Below are positions 7,173 through 16,888 of a stretch of DNA of 64,000 nt, piece after piece (within the stretch, counting starts at the first letter, position 1; every line of letters begins with the position of its first letter). Source of the stretch: Amphibacillus jilinensis Y1 (GTDB taxonomy: Bacteria > Bacillota > Bacilli > Bacillales > Amphibacillaceae); NCBI RefSeq assembly GCF_000306965.1, contig NZ_JH976441.1, positions 5,188-69,187 on the forward strand, written 5' to 3'. Position numbers and translations under genes: made by a program. The notes under the pieces were generated by a model, which saw only the letters and a list, made by a program, of their open reading frames with translations, ran no database searches and had not been told where the DNA came from.

Positions 7173-8333
7173 TTCTTTTAATCCTTTATCCCATTTAAAA
7201 AAATATAATTTTATTTGAGGATAAAATCCTAGCCATAACAGCAATGAAATTGTTACTATACCTGCTAATGAATTAAATGTATTTGCTAATGCACTAGTTA
7301 TAGTTGGATCAGAAAAGAATAATATTTTCACAGATGAGAACAAACTTACAGCTATAGAAGTTATTACTACAAACATCTGTCTAATGTCACTCATAAAATT
7401 TAATTCTTTTTTTCTCTTAAACTTCATGTATGCTCTTGATTTTCGCAAAAGAAAATTTGAAATATTTTCAATGTGATTTTCTACTTCGGAACAATTATTT
7501 TTAAATCCATTTTTAAAAGTATAAAATGTGATTCTATCTTTTGAATATTGGATAAGTATTTTAAATTCATTATTTGTATAGCCTTCTCTAATATCTTCTA
7601 TAGGGATATAGTAATCAGAGCTTTCTGGTAGAAAATCATCCGAATTAATTATCGATCTATAGCCTATCAATTTTAGATATTCACTTATTACATGCCTATA
7701 CTCATCTATCTCTATATCTTCTAAACCACTAGGAGTATTGATATAATTAAATATATTGCTCGCTTCTTTTCTACTCCCTTCTTTTAGTTTATTTAGAAAT
7801 TGATTCGAAGAAGGTTCATTTGATAATGGAATGTCCCAAAAAATTAAATCATCAAAAAGACTCTCCTTAACATCGTTTATGAATGTAACATGAATTCCTT
7901 TAGAAAATTTCACATCATTATCTACTACAAAATTCACTCTAGATTTAAAATCCAGAAAATCATCTGTGTTAACAAAATAGCAATTCTTATCTTCTCTGAT
8001 TGGAACATCCATTGAAGGGTCTAACCCTGCATTAGCTAGAACCGTTCTAAACCAATACTTTATTAGTTCCTTTTCATTTATACTTAGATAAGATTGCTTT
8101 ATTAATTCCAAAATCTCGAGATCATCCTCAGAAGATATTTTGGGTATTTCCTTTTCATTTAATTCTATAATACCTTTTAACCTTAGGCTCTCGTAACCTT
8201 CTCGATCAAAAAGTTGATGACTCTCAATTTTTTTGAAATTAACTTTTATATCTGCAATTGTATTTGAAATAACTTGACTAATAATAAGATCTAAACAGCT
8301 AATTTCTTCTATTGAAAGACTGTATTCTGACAT
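7146..8333 (-). CDS. Third gene of histone operon: protein with two C-terminal membrane helices
   Basis: About 395 residues, with no family I can name. Residues 1-310 are soluble and charged, with alternating helix and strand character (a long acidic segment near 60-95; predicted strands near 255-285). Two hydrophobic helices follow at about 320-340 and 350-371, with a short cytoplasmic tail (KWDKGLKELKSNSPPR). The protein is thus a large soluble domain anchored at its C-terminus. ATG 8333 fits the AGGA ribosome site better than ATG 8342. It overlaps the end of the upstream gene by about 25 bases. It is probably the membrane partner in a three-protein system with the histone-fold protein. Confidence 0.65.
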   Translation of the reverse strand: MSEYSLSIEEISCLDLIISQVISNTIADIKVNFKKIESHQLFDREGYESLRLKGIIELNEKEIPKISSEDDLEILELIKQSYLSINEKELIKYWFRTVLANAGLDPSMDVPIREDKNCYFVNTDDFLDFKSRVNFVVDNDVKFSKGIHVTFINDVKESLFDDLIFWDIPLSNEPSSNQFLNKLKEGSRKEASNIFNYINTPSGLEDIEIDEYRHVISEYLKLIGYRSIINSDDFLPESSDYYIPIEDIREGYTNNEFKILIQYSKDRITFYTFKNGFKNNCSEVENHIENISNFLLRKSRAYMKFKRKKELNFMSDIRQMFVVITSIAVSLFSSVKILFFSDPTITSALANTFNSLAGIVTISLLLWLGFYPQIKLYFFKWDKGLKELKSNSPPR

Positions 8334-9709
8334 TTTAACCATTCCTCGTATTTTTCTATAATAATCACTCCATCACCATTTGAATCATAAATTAAACTCT
8401 TTAAAAATGATAATATTAAATTACTTAATTCATCACTTTCCGATTTATTTTTATTTTTATTCAAGACCATGTATTTTGATAAAAAATCTTTAATCGTATC
8501 ACATTCACCTACTTTTAGACTATGGTCAGATGTTAACTCAGGACTTAATGAATAAACAGAGTCAGATTCTGCAATCATAGTCGATAAATTATAAATTATG
8601 GTAACAAGCAACTTTAATTCTTTCATTTTAAATTCCTTGTTAGTATTTTCTTTTATCAATCCTTCTAATTGTGATTTAATCTCGCCTACTTTTCTATCTC
8701 TATGAACACCTAAACTTGCTTTATACATCTGTTTTAGATAGAGGTTTAACTGGGCATTATAATCTTTGTAGTATTTCTCAGAAAATATTATCCAAGTTAA
8801 ATGTAAAACAATAACATCTAGTACATCTGATGTAACATATGTCTCAATTTGTACTTTTCCATTATTATTAATTTTCATACTGCAATTATGTCCTTGAATT
8901 ATCGATCTTGTGGAAAGTTCATAAATTTCAAGTTGAGAATCACCCACAAACTTCACAATAGGATTTTCTGTATTACCCGCATGTATACCGTACATATCAA
9001 TTTTTAAATCTTCTCCAGAAGAAAATTTTGGAGATGAGACATCTCCATTTAAGCGAAGATTACACATGATTAACTGAGCTTCATCCAAAATAACAGGATA
9101 ATAATCCGGCGTATGCCCTTTAATAATAAGATAAATCACTTTTATAATATTTTTCACATGACTCTCATTTCCTTTAGGATTATAAACTGCAATAATTCCG
9201 GAATTAAAGTAAAGTCTTGTCTCAATAGAAATTTCATCTATAACTTCAACTGGAATTTCTTCATCTTGATTAATCACAGCTTGTTCTATGGTAATTTTTA
9301 AATCTAATTTGTTTCTATCAAATTTAACTTTAGTAATATACGTATCATCCTTTAATCCGGGAGATATTGAATCTATCAAACGAATATTACGTTTATGAGT
9401 CTGAAGATCCTTAAGTCTTTCTTCTATCTCTTCAGAGTATTTATATTCAAATTTTTTTAAAACATACAATTTAACATTTAATCGATCTCCTTGCCTACCG
9501 TATTTTTCAAAGCAAGATTCTATCTCATTCCTTAAACCATTAGAATTATCTCGAAACCGTTTAAGTAGCCCCCTATAACAACTTTCTTTATTTAATTCTT
9601 TATTTATCGCATAACTTTTAAAATGTTCTATAAATTGTTCAGAATATATCCTACGAACCATTTCTTTAATAGTGTATTTATCCCTAAAAAAAAATGTATC
9701 CTCCTTCAT
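8309..9709 (-). CDS. Second gene of histone operon: large soluble protein, possibly RdgC-like
   Basis: About 466 residues, mainly soluble. The N-terminal ~110 residues are strongly helical and charged. A mixed region follows, with strand-like segments near 125-180 (TYITKVKFDRNKLDLKI; RLYFNSGIIAVYNPKG) and a central segment with many Asn, Asp and Gly. The stretch around residues 165-195 recalls the WIDTxxGLIMV region of RdgC, a DNA-ring protein, but the match is weak and from memory. The start ATG 9709 overlaps the stop of the histone gene (ATGA), behind GGAGG. It is surely co-translated with its neighbour; its activity is unknown. Confidence 0.6.
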   Translation of the reverse strand: MKEDTFFFRDKYTIKEMVRRIYSEQFIEHFKSYAINKELNKESCYRGLLKRFRDNSNGLRNEIESCFEKYGRQGDRLNVKLYVLKKFEYKYSEEIEERLKDLQTHKRNIRLIDSISPGLKDDTYITKVKFDRNKLDLKITIEQAVINQDEEIPVEVIDEISIETRLYFNSGIIAVYNPKGNESHVKNIIKVIYLIIKGHTPDYYPVILDEAQLIMCNLRLNGDVSSPKFSSGEDLKIDMYGIHAGNTENPIVKFVGDSQLEIYELSTRSIIQGHNCSMKINNNGKVQIETYVTSDVLDVIVLHLTWIIFSEKYYKDYNAQLNLYLKQMYKASLGVHRDRKVGEIKSQLEGLIKENTNKEFKMKELKLLVTIIYNLSTMIAESDSVYSLSPELTSDHSLKVGECDTIKDFLSKYMVLNKNKNKSESDELSNLILSFLKSLIYDSNGDGVIIIEKYEEWLKCQNTVFQ

Positions 9710-10056
9710 CAATATACCTCCATGTGCCTCAACATCGAGTTTTCAGCTATCTCTTTTAGTTCACTTTTTTGCTCTTCAAGTTTATTTACTATTTCTTCTA
9801 TAAAAACATGTGGTTGCATCAACTCTTCATATGCTTCCTCGAAGTCTTCAGGAAAAATAGTTTTCCTACTTTTACATCTAGTAATTTCCTCTGCTCTTCT
9901 AAACATTACTATTGCTAACTGTTCCAACTGATCACCGAATAATTCTTTTGCTTCATCTTTGATCCTAGTTCCTTCAATTTTCGAGTGTTCCTTTGAGAAT
10001 TTTGTTAATGTTCCTTTTTTAATCAATTTTACTTCTTCATCAAGATTTTCGATCAT
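9709..10056 (-). CDS. Histone-fold protein (bacterial histone), first gene of operon
   Basis: A 115-residue protein with a histone fold at about residues 17-80. Against archaeal histone HMfB it aligns without gaps from IKDEA (VSDDA in HMfB) to RKTIFPEDFEEA (RKTIKAEDIELA), including 27 residues of the long central helix. The Arg-Lys-Thr-Ile loop and the following Glu-Asp are the most characteristic part of the fold. A C-terminal helix (residues 83-112) with a coiled-coil pattern, absent from archaeal histones, suggests a partner-binding tail. It starts at ATG 10056 behind AAGGGG. The fold binds DNA or forms dimers; its role with the next two genes is unknown. Confidence 0.75.
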   Translation of the reverse strand: MIENLDEEVKLIKKGTLTKFSKEHSKIEGTRIKDEAKELFGDQLEQLAIVMFRRAEEITRCKSRKTIFPEDFEEAYEELMQPHVFIEEIVNKLEEQKSELKEIAENSMLRHMEVY

Positions 10057-10161
10057 ACAGAAACCCCTTTTTCCAAATGTATTTTTACAAAGTATATCAA
10101 AATACCTATATAATTGCTGTCTTTTTTTGTCGAATTAAAATTTTTATCAATTATCTTAAAT

Positions 10162-10193
10162 AATCTTCCTTAAAATTTGATTTAAGGAAGATT
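10162..10193. terminator. Strong hairpin at the end of the mobile element
   Basis: A perfect 13-bp stem (10162-10174 with 10181-10193, arms AATCTTCCTTAAA and TTTAAGGAAGATT) has a six-base loop and overlaps the stop codon of the gerE-like gene. No long T run follows, so it may be a weak terminator or a mark of the junction between element and chromosome. Confidence 0.5.
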
Positions 10194-10469
10194 TGTGTAA
10201 TGAATTAGTAGGATGTTATTCAAAATTAACTCCCTCATAAATTTTGTGATTAATACCCACAGAATAATATTTTCTTTAGAAAGAAAGGCACTTACAGTTT
10301 GTTTGCAATCACCATGAATCACATTTGATATGTGATTTCTTACCGTTTTTTGTGAAATAAATAGTTCATCTGCGATATCTTTCGTTGTTTTATCTTGCAC
10401 CAGTAATTCAAATACTTCTCTTTCACGTTTGGTCAATAATTGCTTCGGTTTGTAGTCGTGATCTTTCAA
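10182..10469 (-). CDS. gerE: GerE-like regulator with an altered C-terminus
   Basis: Residues 1-50 are almost identical in pattern to Bacillus GerE: LLTKREREVFELLVQDKTTKDIADELFISQKTVRNHISN, the LuxR/FixJ-type helix-turn-helix that activates late spore-coat genes. After that the match stops. GerE has about 25 more residues that form the dimer helix. This protein instead runs on for 45 unrelated residues, with only a faint echo of the GerE end (MRELIL). The gene is probably damaged by indels or by the adjacent element. In B. subtilis gerE lies near sdhCAB and yslB, so its position is conserved. Confidence 0.75.
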   Translation of the reverse strand: MKDHDYKPKQLLTKREREVFELLVQDKTTKDIADELFISQKTVRNHISNVIHGDCKQTVSAFLSKENIILWVLITKFMRELILNNILLIHYTNLP

Positions 10470-10820
10470 ATTTAGACCCCTCCTTGCTGTCCTTAAAGCT
10501 GCAATTTGAAGGGTATTAATTCATTTAGTCATGGTATTTTATGATTTATGCCGGTTTCTGTGCTTTTACTTTTGCATATTCTTTTAAAAACCAACGCCTG
10601 TCACCGTCTCATCTACAATTAGCAAATAACTTCTGCGTGATTAAATAAAAGAAAGACTCATCTTTATTGCAGTTAACACTCTTGGAACTTAACGCCATAC
10701 ACCAATTGTAATGAAGAATTGAACATATTTTTTAACGTTTTTTCTGCTTTAAACATTGCAATCGTTGTCCTCAAAAGCGATAATAGAAGATAGGGTCAAT
10801 GTTTGGAGGGAGCATAACTT
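10470..10820. other. Intergenic region with a possible decayed coding remnant
   Basis: No open gene is seen. On the minus strand about 16 codons ending in TAA near 10547 read RWFLKEYAKVKAQKPA, like the C-terminus of a lost protein, but stops interrupt the frame upstream. In B. subtilis this place holds sdhCAB and ysmA, so the stretch may be what remains after their deletion. The yslB ribosome site (GGAGGGAG) is at its right end. Confidence 0.35.
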
Positions 10821-11255
10821 ATGCACAGTAACATGAAACAAATAAAGAGCGTTGTTGAGCAATTAGATACCAGTGGTTCTGGTTATGATTTACTAAGGTA
10901 TGTAGCTTTACCTGACCTCTTGGGAACAGATGCAGCAACGATTTTATACGTATTAGGAAAAAACTTAGCGCGGGCAATGGAATGGAAATCGATTGATGAA
11001 ATTATTGATTTTTTCTATAAAACCGGTTGGGGAACACTGGAAATGATGAAAGAAAAACGTTCAGAACATATTTTCAAATTACAGACGCGGGTGATCTCGA
11101 AACGTTATGAATTGGGAATTGAGACTGATTACCGTTTAGAATCGGGTTTTTTAGCAGCTGCAATGGAGACATTATATCAATATAATTGTGAGTGTGTTGA
11201 AGAAGAAAAACCTAAGAAAAACTATGTGGAGTTGCGGGTGCAGCACTATCGGTAA
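10821..11255 (+). CDS. yslB: YslB family protein (DUF2507)
   Basis: A 144-residue protein of the family with the pattern SGSGYDLLRYVALPDLLGTDAATILYVLGKNLAR and a later GFLAAAMETLYQ. Family members are small, soluble and of unknown function, with a fold related to ligand-binding V4R-type domains. It starts at ATG 10821 behind GGAGGGAG. In B. subtilis it lies beside uvrC and sdhC; here uvrC is convergent to it and sdh is missing. It shares a terminator with uvrC. Confidence 0.85.
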   Translation: MHSNMKQIKSVVEQLDTSGSGYDLLRYVALPDLLGTDAATILYVLGKNLARAMEWKSIDEIIDFFYKTGWGTLEMMKEKRSEHIFKLQTRVISKRYELGIETDYRLESGFLAAAMETLYQYNCECVEEEKPKKNYVELRVQHYR

Positions 11256-11261
11256 ATATGT

Positions 11262-11298
11262 AAAGACCTTAGCTAAATTACTCTTGGCTAAGGTCTTT
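11262..11298. terminator. Bidirectional terminator between yslB and uvrC
   Basis: AAAGACCTTAGC (11262-11273) pairs with GCTAAGGTCTTT (11287-11298). T-rich sequence follows in both directions, so it serves the convergent genes; the uvrC stop lies inside it. Confidence 0.85.
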
Positions 11299-13071
11299 TT
11301 CTTCATTTAAGTGGTTTAAAATAATCTGTGCCGTCGGTTCAGGGATACCTAACCTTTTCAATGTTTCTATCGGTGCTTGTTTAATATCTGTAATCGATTT
11401 AAAATGTGTTAATAATAACTTACGTCGCTTTTCACCAACGCCTGGAATAGCATCGAGTTCTGATTTAAACGCACTTTTCCCTCTAAGTTGACGGTGAAAT
11501 GTAATGGCAAAACGATGGACTTCATCTTGAATTCTTTGAATTAAGTAAAACTCTTGAGACTGGCGACCCAAATCAACAACAACAGGAGGGACACCATATA
11601 GAAGTTCACTTGTCTTATGCTTATCATCTTTAGCCAAACCAGCTAAAGGAATATCAAGCCCCAATTCATCTTCCAACACTTCAGTAGCTGCTGTTATTTG
11701 TCCTTTGCTACCGTCAACTAAAATCAGATCGGGTAAAGGTAGATTTTCTTTTAGCACACGTGAATAGCGACGGCGTATCACTTCGCGCATTGTGTCATAA
11801 TCATCTGGCCCTTTAACATCTCGAACTTTGTATTTTCGATATTCTTTTTTATCTGGTTTACCATCAATGAATACCACCATAGCTGACACAGGGTCTGTCC
11901 CTTGAATATTCGAATTATCAAATGCTTCAATGCGATGAGGGATTTCAATATTCAGCTTTTCACCAAGCCGTTCAACAGCCTTTATCGTACGTTCTTCATT
12001 CCGCTCAATTAGTGAAAACTTTTCAGCTAAAGCAATTTCAGCGTTTTTTCCTGCTAACTCAATCAGCTCTTTTTTGCGACCACGGTACGGGATCATGACA
12101 TCAACATCTAATAATTCAGTAAGCAATTGATAATCAATCGGTGCGGGTACAAGCACCTGTTTCGGCTTAATATGATTATGATGTAAATAAAAACGTCCCA
12201 CAAACGTGGTGAATGTCTCTTCTGCATCGTCAAAGAACGGAAAAATTGAAACATCGCGCTCAATTAATTTTCCTTGGCGGATAAAGAAGACTTGCACACA
12301 CATCCAACCTTTATCATAAGCGTAATGAAATACATCACGATTCACTCGATCATTTAAGGTCATTTTTTGTTGTTCCATTACCGCATCAATATGTTGCATT
12401 TGGTCACGTAATTCCTTTGCGCGTTCGAAATTCAGTGCCTCACTTGCTAGCTCCATTTTAGTTTTCAATTCCTTTTTTATCTCTTGATGCCCACCATTTA
12501 AGAAAGTCACCACATTTTGGACAATCGTTTGATATTCATCTTTAGACGGAGGCACCTCTGCACAGGCTAAGCATTGCCCTAAATGATAATACAAACAGGG
12601 TTTACCCGGAGGATTGTTACATTTCCTTAAAGGATAAATTCGATCTAATAGCTTCTTTGTTTCCCTCGCTGCTAACACATTGGGGTATGGACCAAAGTAC
12701 TTTCCTTTGTCTTTTAAAACTTTTCTCGTAATAATTAGACGTGGATGGCGTTCATTGGTCACTTTTAAGTATGGGTAACTTTTATCATCTTTAAGCAAAA
12801 CATTGTATTTAGGATCATACTTTTTAATAAGATTCATTTCTAAGATTAATGCTTCTATCTCTGAAGATGTCACAATATATTCAAAATCAGTAATTTCTTG
12901 AACAAGCCGTTGTGTTTTTTGATCATTTGCACCGGCAAAATAAGATCGCACACGATTTTTTAATTTCTTAGATTTCCCAACATAAATAACCGTCCCGTGC
13001 TTATCCTTCATCAAGTAGCAACCCGGTTGAGCCGGTAGGACAGCTAATTTTTCTTGGATTGATGTTGACAT
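11278..13071 (-). CDS. uvrC: Excinuclease ABC subunit C
   Basis: 597 residues, the usual length. It makes both incisions in nucleotide excision repair as part of UvrABC. Domains in order: a GIY-YIG nuclease at about residues 12-95 ([21 protein letters not shown]), a Cys-rich linker ([22 protein letters not shown]), a UVR helix pair near 200-235, an RNase H-like nuclease at about 370-530 ([30 protein letters not shown]), and tandem helix-hairpin-helix motifs at the end ([13 protein letters not shown]). It lies downstream of trxA as in B. subtilis, with a DUF4870 gene inserted between. An extended -10 (TGTTATAAT, minus strand) lies in the upstream region. Confidence 0.97.
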   Translation of the reverse strand: MSTSIQEKLAVLPAQPGCYLMKDKHGTVIYVGKSKKLKNRVRSYFAGANDQKTQRLVQEITDFEYIVTSSEIEALILEMNLIKKYDPKYNVLLKDDKSYPYLKVTNERHPRLIITRKVLKDKGKYFGPYPNVLAARETKKLLDRIYPLRKCNNPPGKPCLYYHLGQCLACAEVPPSKDEYQTIVQNVVTFLNGGHQEIKKELKTKMELASEALNFERAKELRDQMQHIDAVMEQQKMTLNDRVNRDVFHYAYDKGWMCVQVFFIRQGKLIERDVSIFPFFDDAEETFTTFVGRFYLHHNHIKPKQVLVPAPIDYQLLTELLDVDVMIPYRGRKKELIELAGKNAEIALAEKFSLIERNEERTIKAVERLGEKLNIEIPHRIEAFDNSNIQGTDPVSAMVVFIDGKPDKKEYRKYKVRDVKGPDDYDTMREVIRRRYSRVLKENLPLPDLILVDGSKGQITAATEVLEDELGLDIPLAGLAKDDKHKTSELLYGVPPVVVDLGRQSQEFYLIQRIQDEVHRFAITFHRQLRGKSAFKSELDAIPGVGEKRRKLLLTHFKSITDIKQAPIETLKRLGIPEPTAQIILNHLNEEKDLSQE

Positions 13072-13191
13072 ACGCGCTACACTCCATCTTAATATCTAGT
13101 TCTTACCCGTTATTATAACACACACTTGCTTTTGCCAATTTAATTTTGATTTTTAATATATAAAATTTAAATAGACTTCTTATCTAAACAC

Positions 13192-13237
13192 CAAAGACTT
13201 ATGTTAGTAGACGGAAGTCTATCAACATAAGTCTTTG
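13192..13237. terminator. Long inverted repeat between DUF4870 gene and uvrC
   Basis: A perfect 14-bp inverted repeat, CAAAGACTTATGTT (13192-13205) with AACATAAGTCTTTG (13224-13237), encloses a second small stem. It lies just after the DUF4870 stop on the minus strand and probably ends that transcript, although the T run is short. Confidence 0.6.
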
Positions 13238-13273
13238 TCGACGGTCTATTGATTTTAAATCAAGCCAAAGTTT

Positions 13274-13600
13274 CTACTTAATTATTTCAAAACTACCGAT
13301 TACCGGCAATGGTTGTTGTAGGCCTTTATTCGCATTAAGCATACCTACAATCATTAAAGCAAGAGCAATAAACATTCCTACAGGTATAATGAAAAAGCCA
13401 CCAATTACAGGGATAAGGCTACCTAAGATGTTAATAGCAGCTGAAAAAATAAACAAGTTTAGGCCTTGATTGGCATGATAACGTGCAAATTTAGATTCTT
13501 TTGCCGCTAGTAACGGAATAAAAAAGATTAAATAAGCAATCATTGCAATGTTTTTATTTTGTTGTACATCATTTTGATCGACAGCTTTTGCTTCTTCCAT
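13274..13600 (-). CDS. DUF4870 membrane protein
   Basis: A 108-residue protein with a polar N-terminus and three hydrophobic segments. It carries the family signature KFARYHANQGLNLFIFSAAINILG and a later GMLNANKGLQQPLPVIG. DUF4870 proteins are small membrane proteins of unknown function, often seen in Firmicutes under stress regulation. It starts behind GAGGAAAGAGA and stands alone between trxA and uvrC, where B. subtilis has no gene. Confidence 0.85.
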   Translation of the reverse strand: MEEAKAVDQNDVQQNKNIAMIAYLIFFIPLLAAKESKFARYHANQGLNLFIFSAAINILGSLIPVIGGFFIIPVGMFIALALMIVGMLNANKGLQQPLPVIGSFEIIK

Positions 13601-14097
13601 TTCTCTTTCCTCCTTATTCTAAGACAAGATTGCAACAATAAAATAAAGTTACAGAAATTATCTGATCTGTAGGAAATATTAGCATAGCAAAAGGTGATTT
13701 ACAATATCTTCTGAATAAAACAATATTTTAGTACTACTTAATAAAACATTCTAGTTAAAAAAGCTTAGTAATTAAGCTTTTTTATCTGTCGATTTATGAT
13801 TATATTTGCTCAAAAACAACTTAAATCCTTACCTCGCACTACTTTTTGACTAGCGGAATATGAGATTTAGTACTGAAAAAATTAAAAAAACTTATCTATT
13901 TTTTAATGTTAGAAGAAAATATATTCCATATCATTTATTAATCAAACACCCATCGTTCTATATATGCGATTTCTTTGTCGTATATTCGCCTTACTAAAAG
14001 CAAAAAATCACCAAGCCATGTATGCAAGGTGATTTTTTTACGCATTTATATAACCAATATCAATGCGTCGTGATGACGCATTGAGGGAAACCATAAA
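13601..14097. other. Gene-free stretch with two terminator-like hairpins
   Basis: No convincing gene is visible in about 500 AT-rich bases. Two hairpins are present: AAAAAAGCTT (13757-13766) with AAGCTTTTTT (13774-13783), and AAAAAATCACC (14002-14012) with GGTGATTTTTT (14028-14038). The second lies directly after trxA on the minus strand and is its likely terminator. In B. subtilis no such gap exists between trxA and uvrC. Confidence 0.6.
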
Positions 14098-14412
14098 CTA
14101 TGCGTGTTGATTAATACGCGCTTCTAACGCTTCTTTAGGTTGGAAGCCGACAACCTGATCAACAACTTCACCGTCTTTGAAAAGCAATAAAGTCGGGATA
14201 CTCATCACACCAAATTTACTAGCGGTTTCTTGATTATCATCAACATTAAGCTTCACAATTTTTACTTTGTCATTCATTTCTTCAGAAAGTTCTTCAAGAA
14301 CCGGTCCAATCATTTTACAAGGACCACACCAAGGTGCCCAGAAGTCTGCTAAAACAAGTCCTGATCCTGTTTCAGTTGCGAAGTTTGCATCGCTTGCATT
14401 TACAATTGCCAT
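14098..14412 (-). CDS. trxA: Thioredoxin
   Basis: 104 residues with the active site [10 protein letters not shown], the later cis-proline segment ([11 protein letters not shown]) and the full thioredoxin fold. It reduces cytoplasmic disulfides and supplies electrons to ribonucleotide reductase and peroxidases. It starts at ATG 14412 behind AGGAGGAATAT. In B. subtilis trxA follows the etfBA block; here it follows mutS2 directly, because the fatty-acid and electron-transfer flavoprotein genes are absent. Confidence 0.97.
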   Translation of the reverse strand: MAIVNASDANFATETGSGLVLADFWAPWCGPCKMIGPVLEELSEEMNDKVKIVKLNVDDNQETASKFGVMSIPTLLLFKDGEVVDQVVGFQPKEALEARINQHA

Positions 14413-14538
14413 TCTATATTCCTCCTAAAAAATAAAGCTTATCATCTTCAAGGGATAGTATACCACCTAGGGGCATTTATTGGCTAGCAGTCTGCTCACC
14501 CGTATTATATCCTGACTTTAACAATTCATACCGCTGTT

Positions 14539-16887
14539 TTATTTAAGCTCGAAGATAGTCACACCGCTTCCGCCTTCGTTCATACCACCAGCAGTTGCTG
14601 AAGCAATATGGCGATGCTTCTTTGCAAAGTCTTGTACCCCTTTTCTCAACGCTCCTGTCCCTTTGCCATGGATAATAGAAACACGTGGGTATCCCGCTAA
14701 CAAGGCATCGTCTATATATTTCTCTAATTGCTGTATTGCATCTTCGTAACGTTCACCTCTTAAGTCCAACTCTGTTTTGACATGGTAATTAGATCCTTTA
14801 ACCGTTGCAAGGGGTTGTTCCACCACTGGGCTATCACGCTTGATTAACTGAAGGTCTTTTTTCTTTGCTTTCATTTTCATCATGCCAACCTGAACTTGAC
14901 ATTCCTTATCACCAATCACTTCAATAACTGTCCCGTTTTGATTTATCGTTAACAGCTTAACTTCATCACCAACCTTAAGCTGTTCAGTTTTAGTCGTCGA
15001 TCGAGCGTACTCAGCTTGGTTATCTTTTTTGGATAATTCAGGTTGGGCATCATCAAATAATTTTCTTGCTTCAATCCATTCATGTTCTTTCAGAGCAGAT
15101 TGATCTTTCATTTGACGAATAGTTGCGACAATATCTTCTGCCTCTTGTCGAGCTTTTTCAACTGCTTTTTCTGCTTTTTGTTCTGCTTTTTTATATAAAT
15201 TTTCACGCTCGTGGTCAAATTGCTTCCATTGCTTTTCAAGATCTTGTTTCAGTTGTTCAGCGTCTTGTAAAACCTTTTCTGCATGATGATAATCTGCTTC
15301 TGCTTTTCGGCGTGCTGTGTCTAATGACTCAATCATATTCTCGACACTTGTTGAATCGGTACCAATCAATTGTTTTGCAGAACTAATGATATCATTAGTT
15401 AGGCCTAAACGCCGTGAAATGTCAAAGGCATTACTGCGACCAGGTACCCCAATTAAAAGGCGATAAGTCGGCTTTAATGTTTCAACATCAAACTCAACTG
15501 AGGCATTAATCACCCCGTCCCGATTATAACCATAAGCCTTGAGCTCTGGGTAATGGGTGGTAGCAATAATCCGAGCGCCTTTCTTAACGACATCGTCTAA
15601 GATCGCCATCGCCAATGCTGCACCTTCTTGTGGATCCGTTCCTGCTCCGAGTTCATCGAAGAGCACAAGGGTTTTGCTTGTTACTTGCTTTAATATCTCA
15701 ACAATATTTGTCATATGTGAAGAGAACGTACTTAAGCTTTGCTCAATGGACTGCTCATCTCCAATATCAGCAAACACATCGTCAAAAATTGATAAGCGAC
15801 AGCCATCTAAGGCTGGAACTTGCAAGCCTGACTGTGCCATTAACGTACATAATCCAACGAGTTTAAGGGTAACCGTTTTCCCACCAGTATTCGGACCGGT
15901 AATCACAATCGCGTGATAATCTTCTCCTAATAAAATATCATTTGCGACCACCTCTTTGTCCGCTAATAAAGGGTGGCGGGCTTGCTTCATGTCAATGATA
16001 CCTTGATCATTAATAGCAGGCATTGCTGCACGCATCGATTGCGCTAACTTCGCACGGGCAAAAATAAAATCAAGCATAGCAAGTAGATCAATATTTTGAC
16101 GTAAATCTGCTTGGTCTGCAGCGATTCGAACCGACAAGTCGCTTAGAATACGTTCAATTTCTGACTTTTCCTTTACTTTTGCTTCTGATAAAGCATTGTT
16201 TAATTCGACCACTGCTTGCGGCTCCATAAAAAGTGTCTGACCCGAGGCTGATTGATCATGGACAATTCCACCAACTGCACCTCGATATTCTTGCTTCACC
16301 GGTAGCACATAACGATCATTTCGAATGGTGACAATCGCGTCAGACAACATTTGACTTTTAGAGCGTGTATAGTTGTCTAAGCGCTCACGTATTCGGCTCT
16401 CACTTGTCCTAATTTTTGTTCGAATCGAGCGTAACTGATCGGATGCCCCATCCATGACATAGCCATGATCATCGATACAGCTTTTAATCTCTTGTTCTAG
16501 TTCACTTAACGGCTCAATTTGGGCAACCATCTCTCGGATCACCGGGATATCTGGATCCTCCATTTGTTCAATAAAGCGCTTGAGCTTTTTTCCACCATAA
16601 AGTGTACTGGCAACCTGCAGGCACTCTTGGGGATTTAACATTCCTCCGATTTCGGCACGTTTCAAACTTGGACGGATGTCAGTAATCCCACCAAATGGCA
16701 CATCGCCATGCAGTCTCACCACTTGAACGGCTTGATCGGTTTCTTCTTGTAATTGTTGTACATGTTCTAAATCATAGGCTGGTTTCAATTGCCTTGCCTG
16801 TTCCTTCCCTAATGAAGAAGCGGCTTGATCAACTAACTGATCGATAATCTTGTTAAATTCTAAAACGCGAAAAATGCGTTTATTCAT
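14539..16887 (-). CDS. mutS2: Endonuclease MutS2
   Basis: About 782 residues. MutS2 lacks the mismatch-recognition domain of MutS and is linked to recombination control and rescue of collided ribosomes. Visible parts: clamp and lever helices, ABC ATPase with Walker [14 protein letters not shown] and the motif [14 protein letters not shown], a long coiled coil near residues 500-640, and a C-terminal Smr domain ([22 protein letters not shown]). I chose ATG 16887 behind AGGTGA rather than an in-frame start at 16953, which would lie deep inside polX. It begins two bases after the polX stop, so the pair is coupled. Confidence 0.95.
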   Translation of the reverse strand: MNKRIFRVLEFNKIIDQLVDQAASSLGKEQARQLKPAYDLEHVQQLQEETDQAVQVVRLHGDVPFGGITDIRPSLKRAEIGGMLNPQECLQVASTLYGGKKLKRFIEQMEDPDIPVIREMVAQIEPLSELEQEIKSCIDDHGYVMDGASDQLRSIRTKIRTSESRIRERLDNYTRSKSQMLSDAIVTIRNDRYVLPVKQEYRGAVGGIVHDQSASGQTLFMEPQAVVELNNALSEAKVKEKSEIERILSDLSVRIAADQADLRQNIDLLAMLDFIFARAKLAQSMRAAMPAINDQGIIDMKQARHPLLADKEVVANDILLGEDYHAIVITGPNTGGKTVTLKLVGLCTLMAQSGLQVPALDGCRLSIFDDVFADIGDEQSIEQSLSTFSSHMTNIVEILKQVTSKTLVLFDELGAGTDPQEGAALAMAILDDVVKKGARIIATTHYPELKAYGYNRDGVINASVEFDVETLKPTYRLLIGVPGRSNAFDISRRLGLTNDIISSAKQLIGTDSTSVENMIESLDTARRKAEADYHHAEKVLQDAEQLKQDLEKQWKQFDHERENLYKKAEQKAEKAVEKARQEAEDIVATIRQMKDQSALKEHEWIEARKLFDDAQPELSKKDNQAEYARSTTKTEQLKVGDEVKLLTINQNGTVIEVIGDKECQVQVGMMKMKAKKKDLQLIKRDSPVVEQPLATVKGSNYHVKTELDLRGERYEDAIQQLEKYIDDALLAGYPRVSIIHGKGTGALRKGVQDFAKKHRHIASATAGGMNEGGSGVTIFELK

Positions 16888-16888
16888 T

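Noticed and set aside
9623-9931. 102-codon plus-strand frame across the start of the histone operon
   Set aside because: It is antisense to two coupled genes, and its product is Ser/Cys-rich without any family pattern.
10162-10193. Hairpin as an attachment site of the element
   Set aside because: No second copy of the sequence is in the window, so a direct repeat cannot be shown. It is kept only as a hairpin.
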